From NCBI GenBank assembly GCA_902598825.1, contig CACKDD010000003.1, positions 38,191-102,190 on the forward strand: a DNA stretch of 64,000 nucleotides, in the 5' to 3' direction. Below, piece after piece: positions 41,502 through 50,665 of this stretch. Source of the DNA: an uncultured Pelagibacteraceae bacterium (lineage in GTDB: Bacteria; Pseudomonadota; Alphaproteobacteria; Pelagibacterales; Pelagibacteraceae). Under the pieces are notes generated by a model that saw only the letters and a list, made by a program, of their open reading frames with translations, was not told where the DNA came from and searched no databases. The position numbers were made by a program, and so were the translations under genes. Position 1 is the first letter of the stretch, and the number at the start of each line of letters is the position of its first letter.

Positions 41502-42674
41502 ATGAAAAAAAAGAGAAAAAAATTAAAACAAAAGAAAAAAATTATTAAGCGAGTTTATAAAAACAAGTCATCTAAAAAGTTCAAAAAAAAGATTAAAAAG
41601 GTACCAAAAATTAAGAGAAAAAAAAATAAAAAATTAAAGCCTAAAATTTTAAAAAAAAAAACTAATTTCATAACAAAAAAAGTTAAAAAAGAAAGCTTAG
41701 CTTTAAAACTAGTTAAATTTCAATTATCTATAAAACCACAATTTAATTTTAAGATAAATTTTAATTTAGAGAAATATATCCAGAGTTTCTTCGATAAAAT
41801 TTCAGAGACAATTTCAGACTATAAAACCTTAAAGATTGATGAAAAAAGACGAATAAAAATAGAGAAAATTGAGAATGAAAGAAAAGAAAAAATTAGGTTA
41901 GAAAATGAAAAAAAACAAGAAGAAGTCCTTAAGGTAAGATTGAAAGAACAGGCTTTAAGAGAAGAAGCAAGATTAGAAAAACAAAGAACAAAAGATATAA
42001 AGGTTTTTTTAAGAAAAGAGCAAGCCCTCCTAAGAATTGAACAAGCTGAAAAACAAAAACAGTTTTTAAAGCAATTGAGATTAGATAAACAAATAGAAAA
42101 ATTTAGAATTAGAGAAGTTAAAGAGCTTGAAAAACTTGAAAAAATTTCATTAAGAGAAAAAAGAGAAGATTATTCTGCATTACAAGAAAGAATAGATAAA
42201 TTAAAAGAAAAATACAGAATTATTAGAGATCAGAAAATTAAAGAAAGAGTAGAAGCATTAGGTGTTAATCTTCAAGGAAATGAAGATAGAGAAACTTTAT
42301 TAAAGAAAGAAAAAGAATATACAATTGCAAGACAAAAAATTGAATTTGCTTTAGAGAGTTTTTATAGAAGCGCTAGTAGTTTAGTTTTTCAACTTAATAA
42401 AAGACACATCACCAGACATATGTCTATTTTTAGATGTATTGATAGAAGATTTGAGACAGGAGAAATATTTATTAAATGGGATGAGTCAGACGATGAAGAT
42501 TGGTTGTTATTAATTTATATCAAAAATAATTCACCAGATGAAGGAATCGTAATTGAAGATAAAACAAATCCAGAAAAAAATTTATCACATGAGTTTAAAA
42601 ATATAGATATTTTTAAAGCCTCAGACACAATGGTTGACTCTTTAACGCAGCTTATAGCTAGAAAAAGAGCATAA
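41502..42674 (+). CDS. Lys-rich coiled-coil protein of unknown function
   Basis: I do not recognise this 390-residue protein. Residues 1-65 are extremely basic, about half lysine, with no membrane segment. Residues 110-270 are a charged E/K/R/Q helix with heptad character, very likely a long coiled coil. Residues 280-390 look globular: K-I-E-F-A-L-E-S-F-Y-R-S, R-H-M-S-I-F-R-C-I-D-R-R-F and an acidic D-E-S-D-D-E-D-W strand before L-L-I-Y-I. A nucleic-acid- or membrane-surface-binding N-terminus with an oligomerising rod is plausible. It lies 29 bases after cfa and is followed by a two-TM protein. Confidence 0.75.
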   Translation: MKKKRKKLKQKKKIIKRVYKNKSSKKFKKKIKKVPKIKRKKNKKLKPKILKKKTNFITKKVKKESLALKLVKFQLSIKPQFNFKINFNLEKYIQSFFDKISETISDYKTLKIDEKRRIKIEKIENERKEKIRLENEKKQEEVLKVRLKEQALREEARLEKQRTKDIKVFLRKEQALLRIEQAEKQKQFLKQLRLDKQIEKFRIREVKELEKLEKISLREKREDYSALQERIDKLKEKYRIIRDQKIKERVEALGVNLQGNEDRETLLKKEKEYTIARQKIEFALESFYRSASSLVFQLNKRHITRHMSIFRCIDRRFETGEIFIKWDESDDEDWLLLIYIKNNSPDEGIVIEDKTNPEKNLSHEFKNIDIFKASDTMVDSLTQLIARKRA

Positions 42675-42715
42675 AATAATAATTAAATTTTTATTTAAAT
42701 TGGGTACAATCTAAA

Positions 42716-43009
42716 ATGCTTTTTGGTTCAATCTTTTTGATAATTCTTTATTTAATTTTGCAATATATTCTTGCTTGGATTACTTTTTTTAATAATTTGG
42801 ACTCACGTCTTGGAGATAGTACGTGGAGATTTAGTTATGATTATCCTGTAGTAGGGGACAGAGATATTTCTGATTTAGATGATAAAGACTTTGTCAGATT
42901 AAGAAGAAAAAAAAACAAAATTGTTTTATTGATGTATTCGATTGTTCTTATAATGTTTATAGCCTCATTATCATTATTGAGTCAGTTCTTATTATTTTTT
43001 TTTGATTAA
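42716..43009 (+). CDS. Two-helix membrane protein of unknown function
   Basis: The 97-residue protein has membrane segments at about 3-24 and 70-92, with an acidic linker between (G-D-R-D-I-S-D-L-D-D-K-D-F) followed by R-L-R-R-K-K-N-K. I do not recognise the family. It follows the Lys-rich coiled-coil gene by 41 bases, so the two could work together; the acidic linker could complement the basic partner, but this is speculation. A TACAAT sequence lies upstream without a clear -35. Confidence 0.6.
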   Translation: MLFGSIFLIILYLILQYILAWITFFNNLDSRLGDSTWRFSYDYPVVGDRDISDLDDKDFVRLRRKKNKIVLLMYSIVLIMFIASLSLLSQFLLFFFD

Positions 43010-43353
43010 TTTTTTAATTGTTTCTTATTTTTTAGGTATAAAAAAAAAGCAACAACTTCATAGCCAAAAGAAAATAAATTAAAGATAATTGGTAATTTAA
43101 AAAAATTGTATAAAAACTTATATTTTGGCATTTTTTTCCATAATGCTAAAAATGCCTCTGCACCCTCAATAACTTTTTCATTTTCTTTAATATGAAGTCT
43201 ACGTAAAAGCTCTTTACTATTTTTTGATGTTTCTTTTTTAGCTAACTCGTTATTAGTAATATCAATCCATTCAATTTCTTGAATCTTTTCTTTTTTATAT
43301 AAATCAATTTCAGCCTTACAAATTTTGCAAGAATTATTAAAATAAACCTTCAT
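43006..43353 (-). CDS. DCC-family thiol-disulfide oxidoreductase-like protein (DUF393)
   Basis: About 115 residues from the ATG at 43353 (a TTG start three codons earlier is less likely). It begins V-Y-F-N-N-S-C-K-I-C-K, a thioredoxin-like strand leading into a C-x2-C pair (C9 and C12), then I-E-W-I-D-I-T near 28-34. The central A-E-A-F-L-A-L-W and the C-terminal hydrophobic segment match the DCC family, whose D-x-D-C-x2-C-x-R motif is N-N-S-C-K-I-C-K here. Function within the family is unsettled. Confidence 0.72.
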   Translation of the reverse strand: MKVYFNNSCKICKAEIDLYKKEKIQEIEWIDITNNELAKKETSKNSKELLRRLHIKENEKVIEGAEAFLALWKKMPKYKFLYNFFKLPIIFNLFSFGYEVVAFFLYLKNKKQLKN

Positions 43354-43446
43354 TATTAACAATTATTTACTAACTATCTTAAGTTATGTACATGCGTAAA
43401 ATACTCTAGTTGAAAATTATTTCAAACAACCTATGTTTTACTATCT

Positions 43447-44859
43447 ATGAGCAATTTCTTTGATAAATCTGATTTAAATAGAAACGAGGCCGAAACTATT
43501 GTCTCAGATACATTAAAAAAATGTGATGATGGAGAATTATATTTAGAAAATTCTAAGTCCGAAAGTATTTTATTAGATGACAATAAGATTAAAAAATCTA
43601 GTTATAATTCTGATTTAGGTTTTGGCTTTAGAGCAGTTTCAGGTGAAATTGTTGCTTATTCACATTCTAACGAAATATCAAAAAATTCGTTAAAACAATC
43701 CTCTGAAAATTTAAAATCAACATTAAAATCTGCAAAAGGCAATTATGATTATTCAATTCCTAAATCAAATAAAAAATATTACACAAACATTAATCCTATA
43801 GAGGAAAAAACACTTAACTCAAAAATAGAGATATTAAATAAAGTAAATGAGTACCTAAGAAAAAAAGATAATAATGTTAAACAGGTGACTGCAAATTTTA
43901 GTGGTGAACAAAAGTCTGTAGAAATAATTAGGTCTGGTGGTGAAACTCTGACTGATGTGAGACCCTTAGTGAGATTCAATGTTTCAGTAATGCTTGAAAA
44001 GAATGGTAGAAAAGAGTCAGGTGTTTACGGAATTGGTGGAAGACAATCTTACGATGATTATTTGACAAATGATAATTGGAAAAATGTTTGTGATGAAGCT
44101 TTTAGAATAGCTTCAGTGAATTTAGACAGCAAACCTGCTCCTGCAGGAGAAATGAAAGTTGTACTTGGTCCAGGTTGGCCTGCGATATTAATTCATGAAG
44201 CAATAGGTCATGGCTTAGAGGGTGATTTTAATAGAAAAAAAACTTCTGCATTTCATAATTTAATGGGACAAAAAGTTGCGAGTGAGGGTGTAACCATAAT
44301 TGATGATGGAACTTTAGATAATAGAAGAGGAAGTCTTACAATTGATGATGAAGGCACACCTACAGAAAAAACTGTACTGATAGAAAATGGAATTTTAAAA
44401 AACTTTATGCAAGACAGATTAAATGCAAGATTAATGAAGACTAGATCAACAGGTAGTGGTAGAAGAGAAAATTATAGACATATCGTATTACCAAGAATGA
44501 GAAACACCATGATGCTAAGTGGAAAACAAACTCAAGATGAAATGATAAAATCTGTAGATAGAGGTATTTTTGCAGTTAGCTTTGGAGGGGGACAAGTTGA
44601 TATTACATCAGGAAAATTTGTTTTTAATTGCACAGAAGCTTACGAAATTATTAATGGTAAAATTGGTTCACCAATAAAAGGAGCAACTTTAATAGGTGAT
44701 GGTCCTTCAATTTTGAAAGAAGTTTCAATGGTTGGTAATGATATGATGTTAGATCCAGGAATTGGTACTTGTGGTAAAGCAGGGCAAGGAGTTCCAGTGG
44801 GGGTAGCACAGCCTTCAATTTTAATAAATAAAATGACTGTTGGTGGCACTAATTTATAA
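43447..44859 (+). CDS. tldD: Metalloprotease TldD
   Basis: A 470-residue zinc peptidase of the TldD/PmbA family. The metal motif H-E-A-I-G-H is at 250-255, followed by G-L-E-G-D. The C-terminal G-K-A-G-Q-G-V-P-V-G and L-L-I-N-K-M-T-V-G-G-T tail are conserved. TldD carries the active site of the TldD/TldE heterodimer, which degrades unfolded peptides and matures some antibiotic peptides. It is followed without a gap by tldE. No peptide-antibiotic precursor is visible near, so housekeeping peptide turnover is more likely. Confidence 0.93.
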   Translation: MSNFFDKSDLNRNEAETIVSDTLKKCDDGELYLENSKSESILLDDNKIKKSSYNSDLGFGFRAVSGEIVAYSHSNEISKNSLKQSSENLKSTLKSAKGNYDYSIPKSNKKYYTNINPIEEKTLNSKIEILNKVNEYLRKKDNNVKQVTANFSGEQKSVEIIRSGGETLTDVRPLVRFNVSVMLEKNGRKESGVYGIGGRQSYDDYLTNDNWKNVCDEAFRIASVNLDSKPAPAGEMKVVLGPGWPAILIHEAIGHGLEGDFNRKKTSAFHNLMGQKVASEGVTIIDDGTLDNRRGSLTIDDEGTPTEKTVLIENGILKNFMQDRLNARLMKTRSTGSGRRENYRHIVLPRMRNTMMLSGKQTQDEMIKSVDRGIFAVSFGGGQVDITSGKFVFNCTEAYEIINGKIGSPIKGATLIGDGPSILKEVSMVGNDMMLDPGIGTCGKAGQGVPVGVAQPSILINKMTVGGTNL

Positions 44860-46176
44860 ATGGTTAAAGATCAGGAATACCTAGAAAAAAAAGCATCATA
44901 TTGTTTAGATCTAGCAAAAAAATTAGGGGCTACGGGCTCAAGTGTAAATGTAGGTAATTCTATTTCTGAAACAGTAAATTTTAGAAATAAAAAGCTAGAT
45001 GAGTCAAACAGATCTGATAATCTTGGCATAGATATTACGACATTCATTGGCAAGAAAAAGTCATCAATATCATCATCAAATTTGCTAGAAGATAATTTAA
45101 ATATTTTAATTGAAAAATGTATCGAAACTACAAAAAATACTCCAGAGGATGAATTCAACTCACTACCAGATAAGGATCTATTGGCTCAAGAAGTTAAAGA
45201 TTTTAATTTATATGATGACACTCATTTAGAGAATGATAGTAAGGCTGGATATTTAACAAGACTGGAGGCTGCCGCCTCAATGGATAAAAAAATAGTAAAT
45301 ACAGAATCTAGCTTTGTAGAAAATAAATCAAATTTTATTTTAGCGAATAGCGATGGTTTTTGTAAAGGTTTTAAATCTTCATCTTTTGTAGCCTCTAGTG
45401 TAGCTGTTGCAAAAGATGATAAAAGTATGGAGAGAGACTATGAATATACACATAAATGTCACTTTAATGATATAAAGAATGCTGAGGAACTAGGAAAAAA
45501 AGCTGCAGAACACACTCTTAGAAAACTTAGTCCAAAAAAAATAGGCAGTGAAAAGATTACTATTATTTTTGATAAAAGAATTGCCAAAGGAATATTAAGT
45601 ACTTTTGCAAGTGCTATATCTGCTTCAGCTATTTCGAGAGGAACTTCATTTTTAAAAGATAAAATTAATCAAAAAATTTTTTCAGATACAGTAAATATTT
45701 TTGATAAGCCTGATATATTTAAAGGCCAAGCCTCCAGAAGTTTTGACTCAGAAGGTGTTAGAACAGATACACTAAAATTAGTTGAGCAAGGGGTATTAAA
45801 GAATTATTTAATAGATACCTATAGTGGCAGAAAGTTAAACCTTAAATCTAATGGAAGATGCGGAGGGACTAGCAATCTTTACTTTGAAAATGGAAAAATT
45901 AGCTATAAAGATTTAATAAACTCTAGTTCTAAATGTTTATACATAACAGAAACAATAGGACACGGAAGTAATATTGTGACTGGTGACTACTCTGTGGGTG
46001 CAACTGGATTTTTAATTGAAAATGGAGAATTCAAACATCCAATTAACGAGATAACGATTGCAGGTAATTTTAAGGATATGTTTCAAAATCTAACTTTAGC
46101 AAATGACTTAGAATTTGAATACTCAACTAATTCTCCAACAATGATGATTGAGGGAATGGTTGTTGCTGGTAAATGA
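44860..46176 (+). CDS. pmbA: TldE/PmbA, partner subunit of TldD
   Basis: A 438-residue family member without the HExxxH zinc motif, as expected of TldE. It has the C-terminal I-E-N-G-E-F, E-I-T-I-A-G-N-F and P-T-M-M-I-E-G-M segments. It forms the heterodimer that closes the TldD active site. It begins on the base after the tldD stop. The end overlaps the flavoprotein gene by four bases. Confidence 0.93.
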   Translation: MVKDQEYLEKKASYCLDLAKKLGATGSSVNVGNSISETVNFRNKKLDESNRSDNLGIDITTFIGKKKSSISSSNLLEDNLNILIEKCIETTKNTPEDEFNSLPDKDLLAQEVKDFNLYDDTHLENDSKAGYLTRLEAAASMDKKIVNTESSFVENKSNFILANSDGFCKGFKSSSFVASSVAVAKDDKSMERDYEYTHKCHFNDIKNAEELGKKAAEHTLRKLSPKKIGSEKITIIFDKRIAKGILSTFASAISASAISRGTSFLKDKINQKIFSDTVNIFDKPDIFKGQASRSFDSEGVRTDTLKLVEQGVLKNYLIDTYSGRKLNLKSNGRCGGTSNLYFENGKISYKDLINSSSKCLYITETIGHGSNIVTGDYSVGATGFLIENGEFKHPINEITIAGNFKDMFQNLTLANDLEFEYSTNSPTMMIEGMVVAGK

Positions 46177-47141
46177 GTGATTATTGTGTAATCGGATCTG
46201 GCATTTCAGGTGCTACTATTGCAAATTTACTTAACAAAAAATTTCAAGTCAATTTATATGATAAAGGTAGAGGACCAGGAGGTCGAGCTTCATTTAAAAG
46301 AATAAAAGGTCAGATTGGCTTTGATCATGGAACACAATATTTTTCTCCTAAGACAATAGAATTTAAAAAATTTGCAAATAAATTGATTAAAATAAAAATT
46401 TTGAAAAAATGGAGTGGTAATCATATTTTCTTAAATTCTAAAAAAAAAGAAAATAAAAAACACATTAAAATAATTGGGAAAAAAGGCAATAATGACATTT
46501 GTAAATTTCTTTTAAAAAAAGTTAAATGTTTTTATCAAAGGGAAGTCAAAAAAATTTACTACAAAAATAAATTATGGTTTCTGCTATTCACCGATGGTAA
46601 AATAAGAACTTATAAAGGGATCATTTTAACATGCCCTTTTCCACAACTTAAAAAACTTTCAGAAAAATTTATAAATAACACATTTATAAAAAGAAAATTA
46701 AAAATGGATGCAAATATTACAGTTATGATTGCAATTAAAAAAAATAAAAAATCACCTAGCAGCTTTCTTTTTGATGACCCAGTCCTAGGTTGGGCAGGTA
46801 ATGAAAATACAAAAAAAAGGTTTAAATCAAAATATGATTTATGGACACTTCAAAGTACCTTTAAATGGGCAAACAAAAATATAGATAAAAATAAAAAAAA
46901 TTTAAAAAAAAACTCAAAAATTTTAATCGAAAAATTTTTTAAACTTACAAAAATAAAAAAAACTAAAGTAATTTATAGTATTAATCATGGTTGGAAATAT
47001 TCATCAAATTCTAAACCATTAAAAATAAGAAGTTATTGGGATCCTCAAAAAAAAATAGGAGTATGTGCTGATTGGTTTATTGGACCCAGATTAGAATCTG
47101 GATGGATAAGTGCACATGACTTATTTAAAAAAATTAATTAA
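46173..47141 (+). CDS. FAD-dependent amine-oxidase-like (renalase-type) oxidoreductase
   Basis: The 322-residue protein has an N-terminal dinucleotide motif I-G-S-G-I-S-G-A near 7-14, then Y-D-K-G-R-G-P-G-G-R near 29-38 and F-D-H-G-T-Q-Y-F near 50-57, the pattern of renalase-like FAD oxidoreductases (COG3380). The substrate is unknown. The 4-base overlap (ATGA) with tldE indicates one transcript, so its reaction may be linked to peptide or amine breakdown. It is unusually rich in Lys. Confidence 0.82.
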   Translation: MSDYCVIGSGISGATIANLLNKKFQVNLYDKGRGPGGRASFKRIKGQIGFDHGTQYFSPKTIEFKKFANKLIKIKILKKWSGNHIFLNSKKKENKKHIKIIGKKGNNDICKFLLKKVKCFYQREVKKIYYKNKLWFLLFTDGKIRTYKGIILTCPFPQLKKLSEKFINNTFIKRKLKMDANITVMIAIKKNKKSPSSFLFDDPVLGWAGNENTKKRFKSKYDLWTLQSTFKWANKNIDKNKKNLKKNSKILIEKFFKLTKIKKTKVIYSINHGWKYSSNSKPLKIRSYWDPQKKIGVCADWFIGPRLESGWISAHDLFKKIN

Positions 47142-47145
47142 ACAA

Positions 47146-47826
47146 TTACTCAATTTTTTTTAAACGATATTCCCAATCTCCCATTCTTGAATATGAAACT
47201 TTTAAAATTGTAGAGTTTTTTTGATCATACCAAATATTAAAATCGAGTCTTTTATCTTTAGGTATACTCATGTCCTTGGACTTTAATGTAAAATGGTCTA
47301 CTTGATAAGTTTTGCCATAAAGATCAATTTTTTTTTTACCAATAAAAGTGACTACCTGTTTTTTTATACTACCTGAAATTGGACTAATTTGACTATCTGC
47401 CTGTAGAATTTTATGATTCCACCAATTCCCAACTATACTATCAATAGATGTTTCACCATTGAATGAAGAGCCTTTAATTTCAAATTTTTTAGTATTGTTG
47501 TTAAATAATAGATTCACAAATTTTTCTTTATTATTTTGTAAAGTTTTAGAATTGTATGAAATTAATTGATCTTTAAGATATTTTTCTTCTCCATAACTTT
47601 CCACTTGAAAAATGACTGCACCTAAAAGTTTTACACTGAATCTTATTTGATTAGTAACTAAAGTTTGATCACCTTTTCTGTTAAAAAAATAATAGTTATA
47701 TCCAATTAACTCACCATTTCTGAATATTTCCATTTCAAGTTTGTTATATTTATTGTAATGAGCCATATGGGCTATGGATATAGAAGGGTAAAGTATAAGA
47801 AACAAAGCAACTATAAATTTTCTCAT
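47146..47826 (-). CDS. Exported DUF6134-like protein of unknown function
   Basis: The 226-residue protein has a signal peptide (about 1-19, S-I-A-H cleavage region). The mature part is beta-rich: E-M-E-I-F-R-N-G near 32-39, then repeated strands and a W-W-N-H segment near 137. This resembles the DUF6134/DUF3108-like periplasmic beta family, in which strand-rich proteins may bind lipids. Function is not known. It stands alone between the flavoprotein and the YczE-type gene. Confidence 0.68.
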   Translation of the reverse strand: MRKFIVALFLILYPSISIAHMAHYNKYNKLEMEIFRNGELIGYNYYFFNRKGDQTLVTNQIRFSVKLLGAVIFQVESYGEEKYLKDQLISYNSKTLQNNKEKFVNLLFNNNTKKFEIKGSSFNGETSIDSIVGNWWNHKILQADSQISPISGSIKKQVVTFIGKKKIDLYGKTYQVDHFTLKSKDMSIPKDKRLDFNIWYDQKNSTILKVSYSRMGDWEYRLKKIE

Positions 47827-47879
47827 TTGAGAGTTACATTAGTAGACTTTTTCAATAATAGAAATAATTTTATAAAAAA

Positions 47880-48527
47880 ATGTTTTTAAAAATAAAGAAA
47901 ATACCAAAAGTAAATTGGAGTTCAGAGAGGCCATTCAATTTTAAGCCAAAATTTTCAACATTCTTTTTTTTATGCTTTGGTCTTACTTTATTTGGCTTAG
48001 GTGAGGGGCTATTAATAGTTTCCTTCACAGGAGCTTCTCCTTGGAGTGTTTTAGCACAAGGTATCTCATTAAATGTAAATTTAAGTATTGGAACAATAAC
48101 TCTTTTAGTAAGTATTGCAGTTTTAATTTTATGGATCCCTTTGGGTCAAAGGCCTGGAATGGGAACTATATTTAATGCTTTGATAATTGCTTTAATGATT
48201 GATCTATGTATTAAGTTTGTACCAACTCCATCCAATTATATTTATCAACTAATACTAGCTATAGTATCAGTAATTTTGGTTGGTATTGGTGGTGGTATAT
48301 ATTTAGTATCAAATCTTGGACCAGGTCCAAGAGATGGTTTAATGATAGGATTACAAAAAGTTTCAAATTTACCAATAGCAGCTGTAAGAGCAACTTTAGA
48401 AATTTCTGTTGTTGGTATAGGGTGGTATTTGGGTGGTACGGTCGGAGTTGGAACCTTATTATTTGCTTTTGGAATTGGCCCTTGTGTTGCACTTGGACTT
48501 TATTTAGTAGATAAAATATTTAATTAG
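47880..48527 (+). CDS. YczE/YyaS/YitT family membrane protein
   Basis: The 215-residue protein has about five hydrophobic segments and the family's L-F-G-L-G-E-G-L near 38-45 and G-A-S-P-W near 52-56, plus N-L-G-P-G-P-R-D-G-L near 148-157. YczE/YitT proteins are multi-pass and poorly understood; some are linked to peptide or surfactant export. The end overlaps the typA stop by four bases on the opposite strand. Confidence 0.78.
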   Translation: MFLKIKKIPKVNWSSERPFNFKPKFSTFFFLCFGLTLFGLGEGLLIVSFTGASPWSVLAQGISLNVNLSIGTITLLVSIAVLILWIPLGQRPGMGTIFNALIIALMIDLCIKFVPTPSNYIYQLILAIVSVILVGIGGGIYLVSNLGPGPRDGLMIGLQKVSNLPIAAVRATLEISVVGIGWYLGGTVGVGTLLFAFGIGPCVALGLYLVDKIFN

Positions 48528-50350
48528 GCTGCAGAGTTTGATTTTTCACTTCTTTTTCTTTTATGAGGGTCAAGAATAGCTTTTCTTAATCTGCACGACT
48601 CTGGAGTAATCTCTAAAGCTTCATCAGTGTTTAGCATGCTTAACTGTTCAGCTATTGACATTTTTCTTACTGGTGTAAGCACAACATTTTCATCTGTGCC
48701 TTGAGTTCTCATGTTTGTAAGCTTTTTACCCTTCATAACATTAATTATCATATCTCCTGGTTTTGGTGATAATCCAACTATCATACCTGGATAAACTGGA
48801 TCATTATGTGTTACAAACATTTCACCTCTGGCCTGTAAGTTAAATATCGCAAAAGCAACTGCTTTTCCTTGTTCCATTGAAATTAAAGCACCATTTCTTC
48901 TCCCTTCCATTTCTCCTTCAAATTTACCGTAATCGTGGAAAATTCTATTAATAACACCATTTCCTTTTGTAAGTGTAAGAAATCTACTTGTATACCCCAT
49001 CAAACCTCTTGTAGGAGCATGGAAAATTAATCGCTTTTTATCTTTACCAGTATCTTTTAATTCTATTAACTTCCCTTTTCTTCGATTCATAGAGTCAATA
49101 ATTTTTGATGAGTATTCTTCATCAAGGTCCATAGTAATTTCCTCAATTGGCTCAAGTTTATTTCCCCCTTTATCTTTTCTGTATAAAACTTTTGGTGGAC
49201 TTACTGTCATTTCAAAGCCTTCTCTTCTCATTTGAGTTAGTAGTATTTCTAACATTAATTCTCCTCTACCACTTACTACAAAAGAGTCATTTTCATCATT
49301 TTCTGAAAAAGTAATTCCAACATTGTTCTGTGCTTCAATGATCAATCTGTCTCTAATTTGAGTACTGGTAAGCTTCTTACCTTCAGTGCCAGCTAAAGGA
49401 GATGTATTAACTGTAATAGTGATAGACATAGTTGGAGGATCAATAGGAGTAGCAGAAATTGGTTCACTAACCTCTAAATCACAAATCGTATCAGCAACAC
49501 TAGCTTTTTCTAAACCCGCAACAACCACAATATCTCCTGCTTCTCCAACTTCTATAGGAACTTTTTTTGTTCCTTCATATCTAAAAATTTTTGTAAGTCT
49601 GCCCTCATCAACTTTTTCACCCTTTAGATTAATTGCTTTGATTGCTTGGTTAGCCTTAGCAGTTCCCTGATTAATTCTTCCTACTAAACTTCTTCCTAAA
49701 AAACTATCTGCATAAAGTAATGTTGATAACATTGCAAATGGTTTAGATTTATCTAATTCTTCTGGTTTAACATGTTCAATTATTTGATCCAAAAGAGGAT
49801 TTAAATTTTCTCTTGTACCCTCTACTTCTTTATCAGCCCATCCAGACCTTCCACTTGCATACAGAACTGGAAAATCTAATTGTTCTTCATTTGCATCTAA
49901 ACTTACAAATAAATCAAATGTTTCATCTAATACTTCATTAGCTCTTTGATCTGCTTTATCAAGTTTGTTGATTACAACAATAGGTTTTAATCCTTGTTTC
50001 AAAGCTTTTGATAATACAAATTTTGTTTGCGGCATAACACCTTCAGCTGAGTCAATTAATAATAAGGCACCATCAGCCATACTTAAAACTCTCTCAACTT
50101 CTGCAGCAAAATCTCGGTGACCAGGAGTATCAATAATATTTATTCTTGAGTTTTTCCAATTTATTGAAGCAGGTTTTGCCAGAATAGTAATTCCTCTTTC
50201 TCTTTCAAGTTCTCCAGAGTCCATTAATCTCTCATCAACAACTTCATTTTCTCTAAATGACCCACTTTGTTTCATTAGATTATCAATTAAAGTTGTTTTG
50301 CCGTGGTCAACGTGTGCAATGATAGTGATGTTTCTTATATCGTTACTCAT
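48524..50350 (-). CDS. typA: Translational GTPase TypA/BipA
   Basis: A full-length 608-residue elongation-factor-like GTPase. G1 is A-H-V-D-H-G-K-T near 12-19, G3 D-T-P-G-H near 74 and G4 N-K-L-D near 128. The C-terminal family domain has the R-G-E-M-F and P-G-M-I-V-G segments. BipA binds ribosomes and helps large-subunit assembly, particularly in cold or stress. Stop overlaps the YczE-family gene by four bases. Confidence 0.95.
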   Translation of the reverse strand: MSNDIRNITIIAHVDHGKTTLIDNLMKQSGSFRENEVVDERLMDSGELERERGITILAKPASINWKNSRINIIDTPGHRDFAAEVERVLSMADGALLLIDSAEGVMPQTKFVLSKALKQGLKPIVVINKLDKADQRANEVLDETFDLFVSLDANEEQLDFPVLYASGRSGWADKEVEGTRENLNPLLDQIIEHVKPEELDKSKPFAMLSTLLYADSFLGRSLVGRINQGTAKANQAIKAINLKGEKVDEGRLTKIFRYEGTKKVPIEVGEAGDIVVVAGLEKASVADTICDLEVSEPISATPIDPPTMSITITVNTSPLAGTEGKKLTSTQIRDRLIIEAQNNVGITFSENDENDSFVVSGRGELMLEILLTQMRREGFEMTVSPPKVLYRKDKGGNKLEPIEEITMDLDEEYSSKIIDSMNRRKGKLIELKDTGKDKKRLIFHAPTRGLMGYTSRFLTLTKGNGVINRIFHDYGKFEGEMEGRRNGALISMEQGKAVAFAIFNLQARGEMFVTHNDPVYPGMIVGLSPKPGDMIINVMKGKKLTNMRTQGTDENVVLTPVRKMSIAEQLSMLNTDEALEITPESCRLRKAILDPHKRKRSEKSNSAA

Positions 50351-50437
50351 ATTTTGTGGCTCTTATACATTAATTTTTTTTTTTGGAAACTTTAAAAAAG
50401 CTTAATAAATATTAAAATTTAGAGAAAATTGTGATTT

Positions 50438-50554
50438 TTAATTTGTTTTTTTTGTTTTTTCTCTCTTGAGCTTTCTTTTTTCTTTTAAACTTAATTTTGG
50501 TTTTTTATTGACACTTGAGTCTTTGAAGGATTTACCACTATATCTTTTTGACAT
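50438..50554 (-). CDS. Possible 38-residue basic protein
   Basis: A minus-strand frame starts M-S-K-R-Y-S-G-K-S-F, passes through P-K-L-S-L-K-E-K-R-K-L-K-R-E-K and ends K-K-T-N. It is strongly basic. P-K-L-S-L-K-E-K-R resembles short alphaproteobacterial basic proteins that are often left unannotated. There is no clear ribosome binding site. It lies in the same orientation as typA, about 88 bases upstream. Chance ORFs of this size occur in AT-rich DNA, so this remains tentative. Confidence 0.45.
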   Translation of the reverse strand: MSKRYSGKSFKDSSVNKKPKLSLKEKRKLKREKTKKTN

Positions 50555-50574
50555 TTTTGTATTTTACTAGATAC

Positions 50575-50602
50575 AAAAAAAAAGGCTATCAAAAGATGGC
50601 CC
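50575..50602 (-). terminator. Intrinsic terminator of a minus-strand transcript
   Basis: On the minus strand GGCCATC, a TTTT loop and GATAGCC form a 7-bp stem (one C/A mismatch) followed by nine T. No annotated gene ends here, so it either ends a small RNA starting within about 150 bases upstream or is an attenuator before the 38-codon ORF. Confidence 0.6.
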
Positions 50603-50665
50603 TTAAATTTATTTGAGAATAGGCTTCATGCGTCTGTCGCCCATTATTCATGATGTTGGATACGA
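50603..50665 (-). ncRNA. Candidate small RNA or leader upstream of an orphan terminator
   Basis: The only GC-rich island in the spacer, read on the minus strand, contains GGGCGACAGACGC and CATGAAGCC before the terminator. No coding frame explains it. The promoter and exact 5' end are not visible, so the span is approximate. Confidence 0.35.

Noticed and set aside
43410..43437. Promoter TTGAAA-16-TATGTT before tldD
   Set aside because: Both hexamers are weak and overlap a simple A/T palindrome; in DNA this AT-rich such matches are common.
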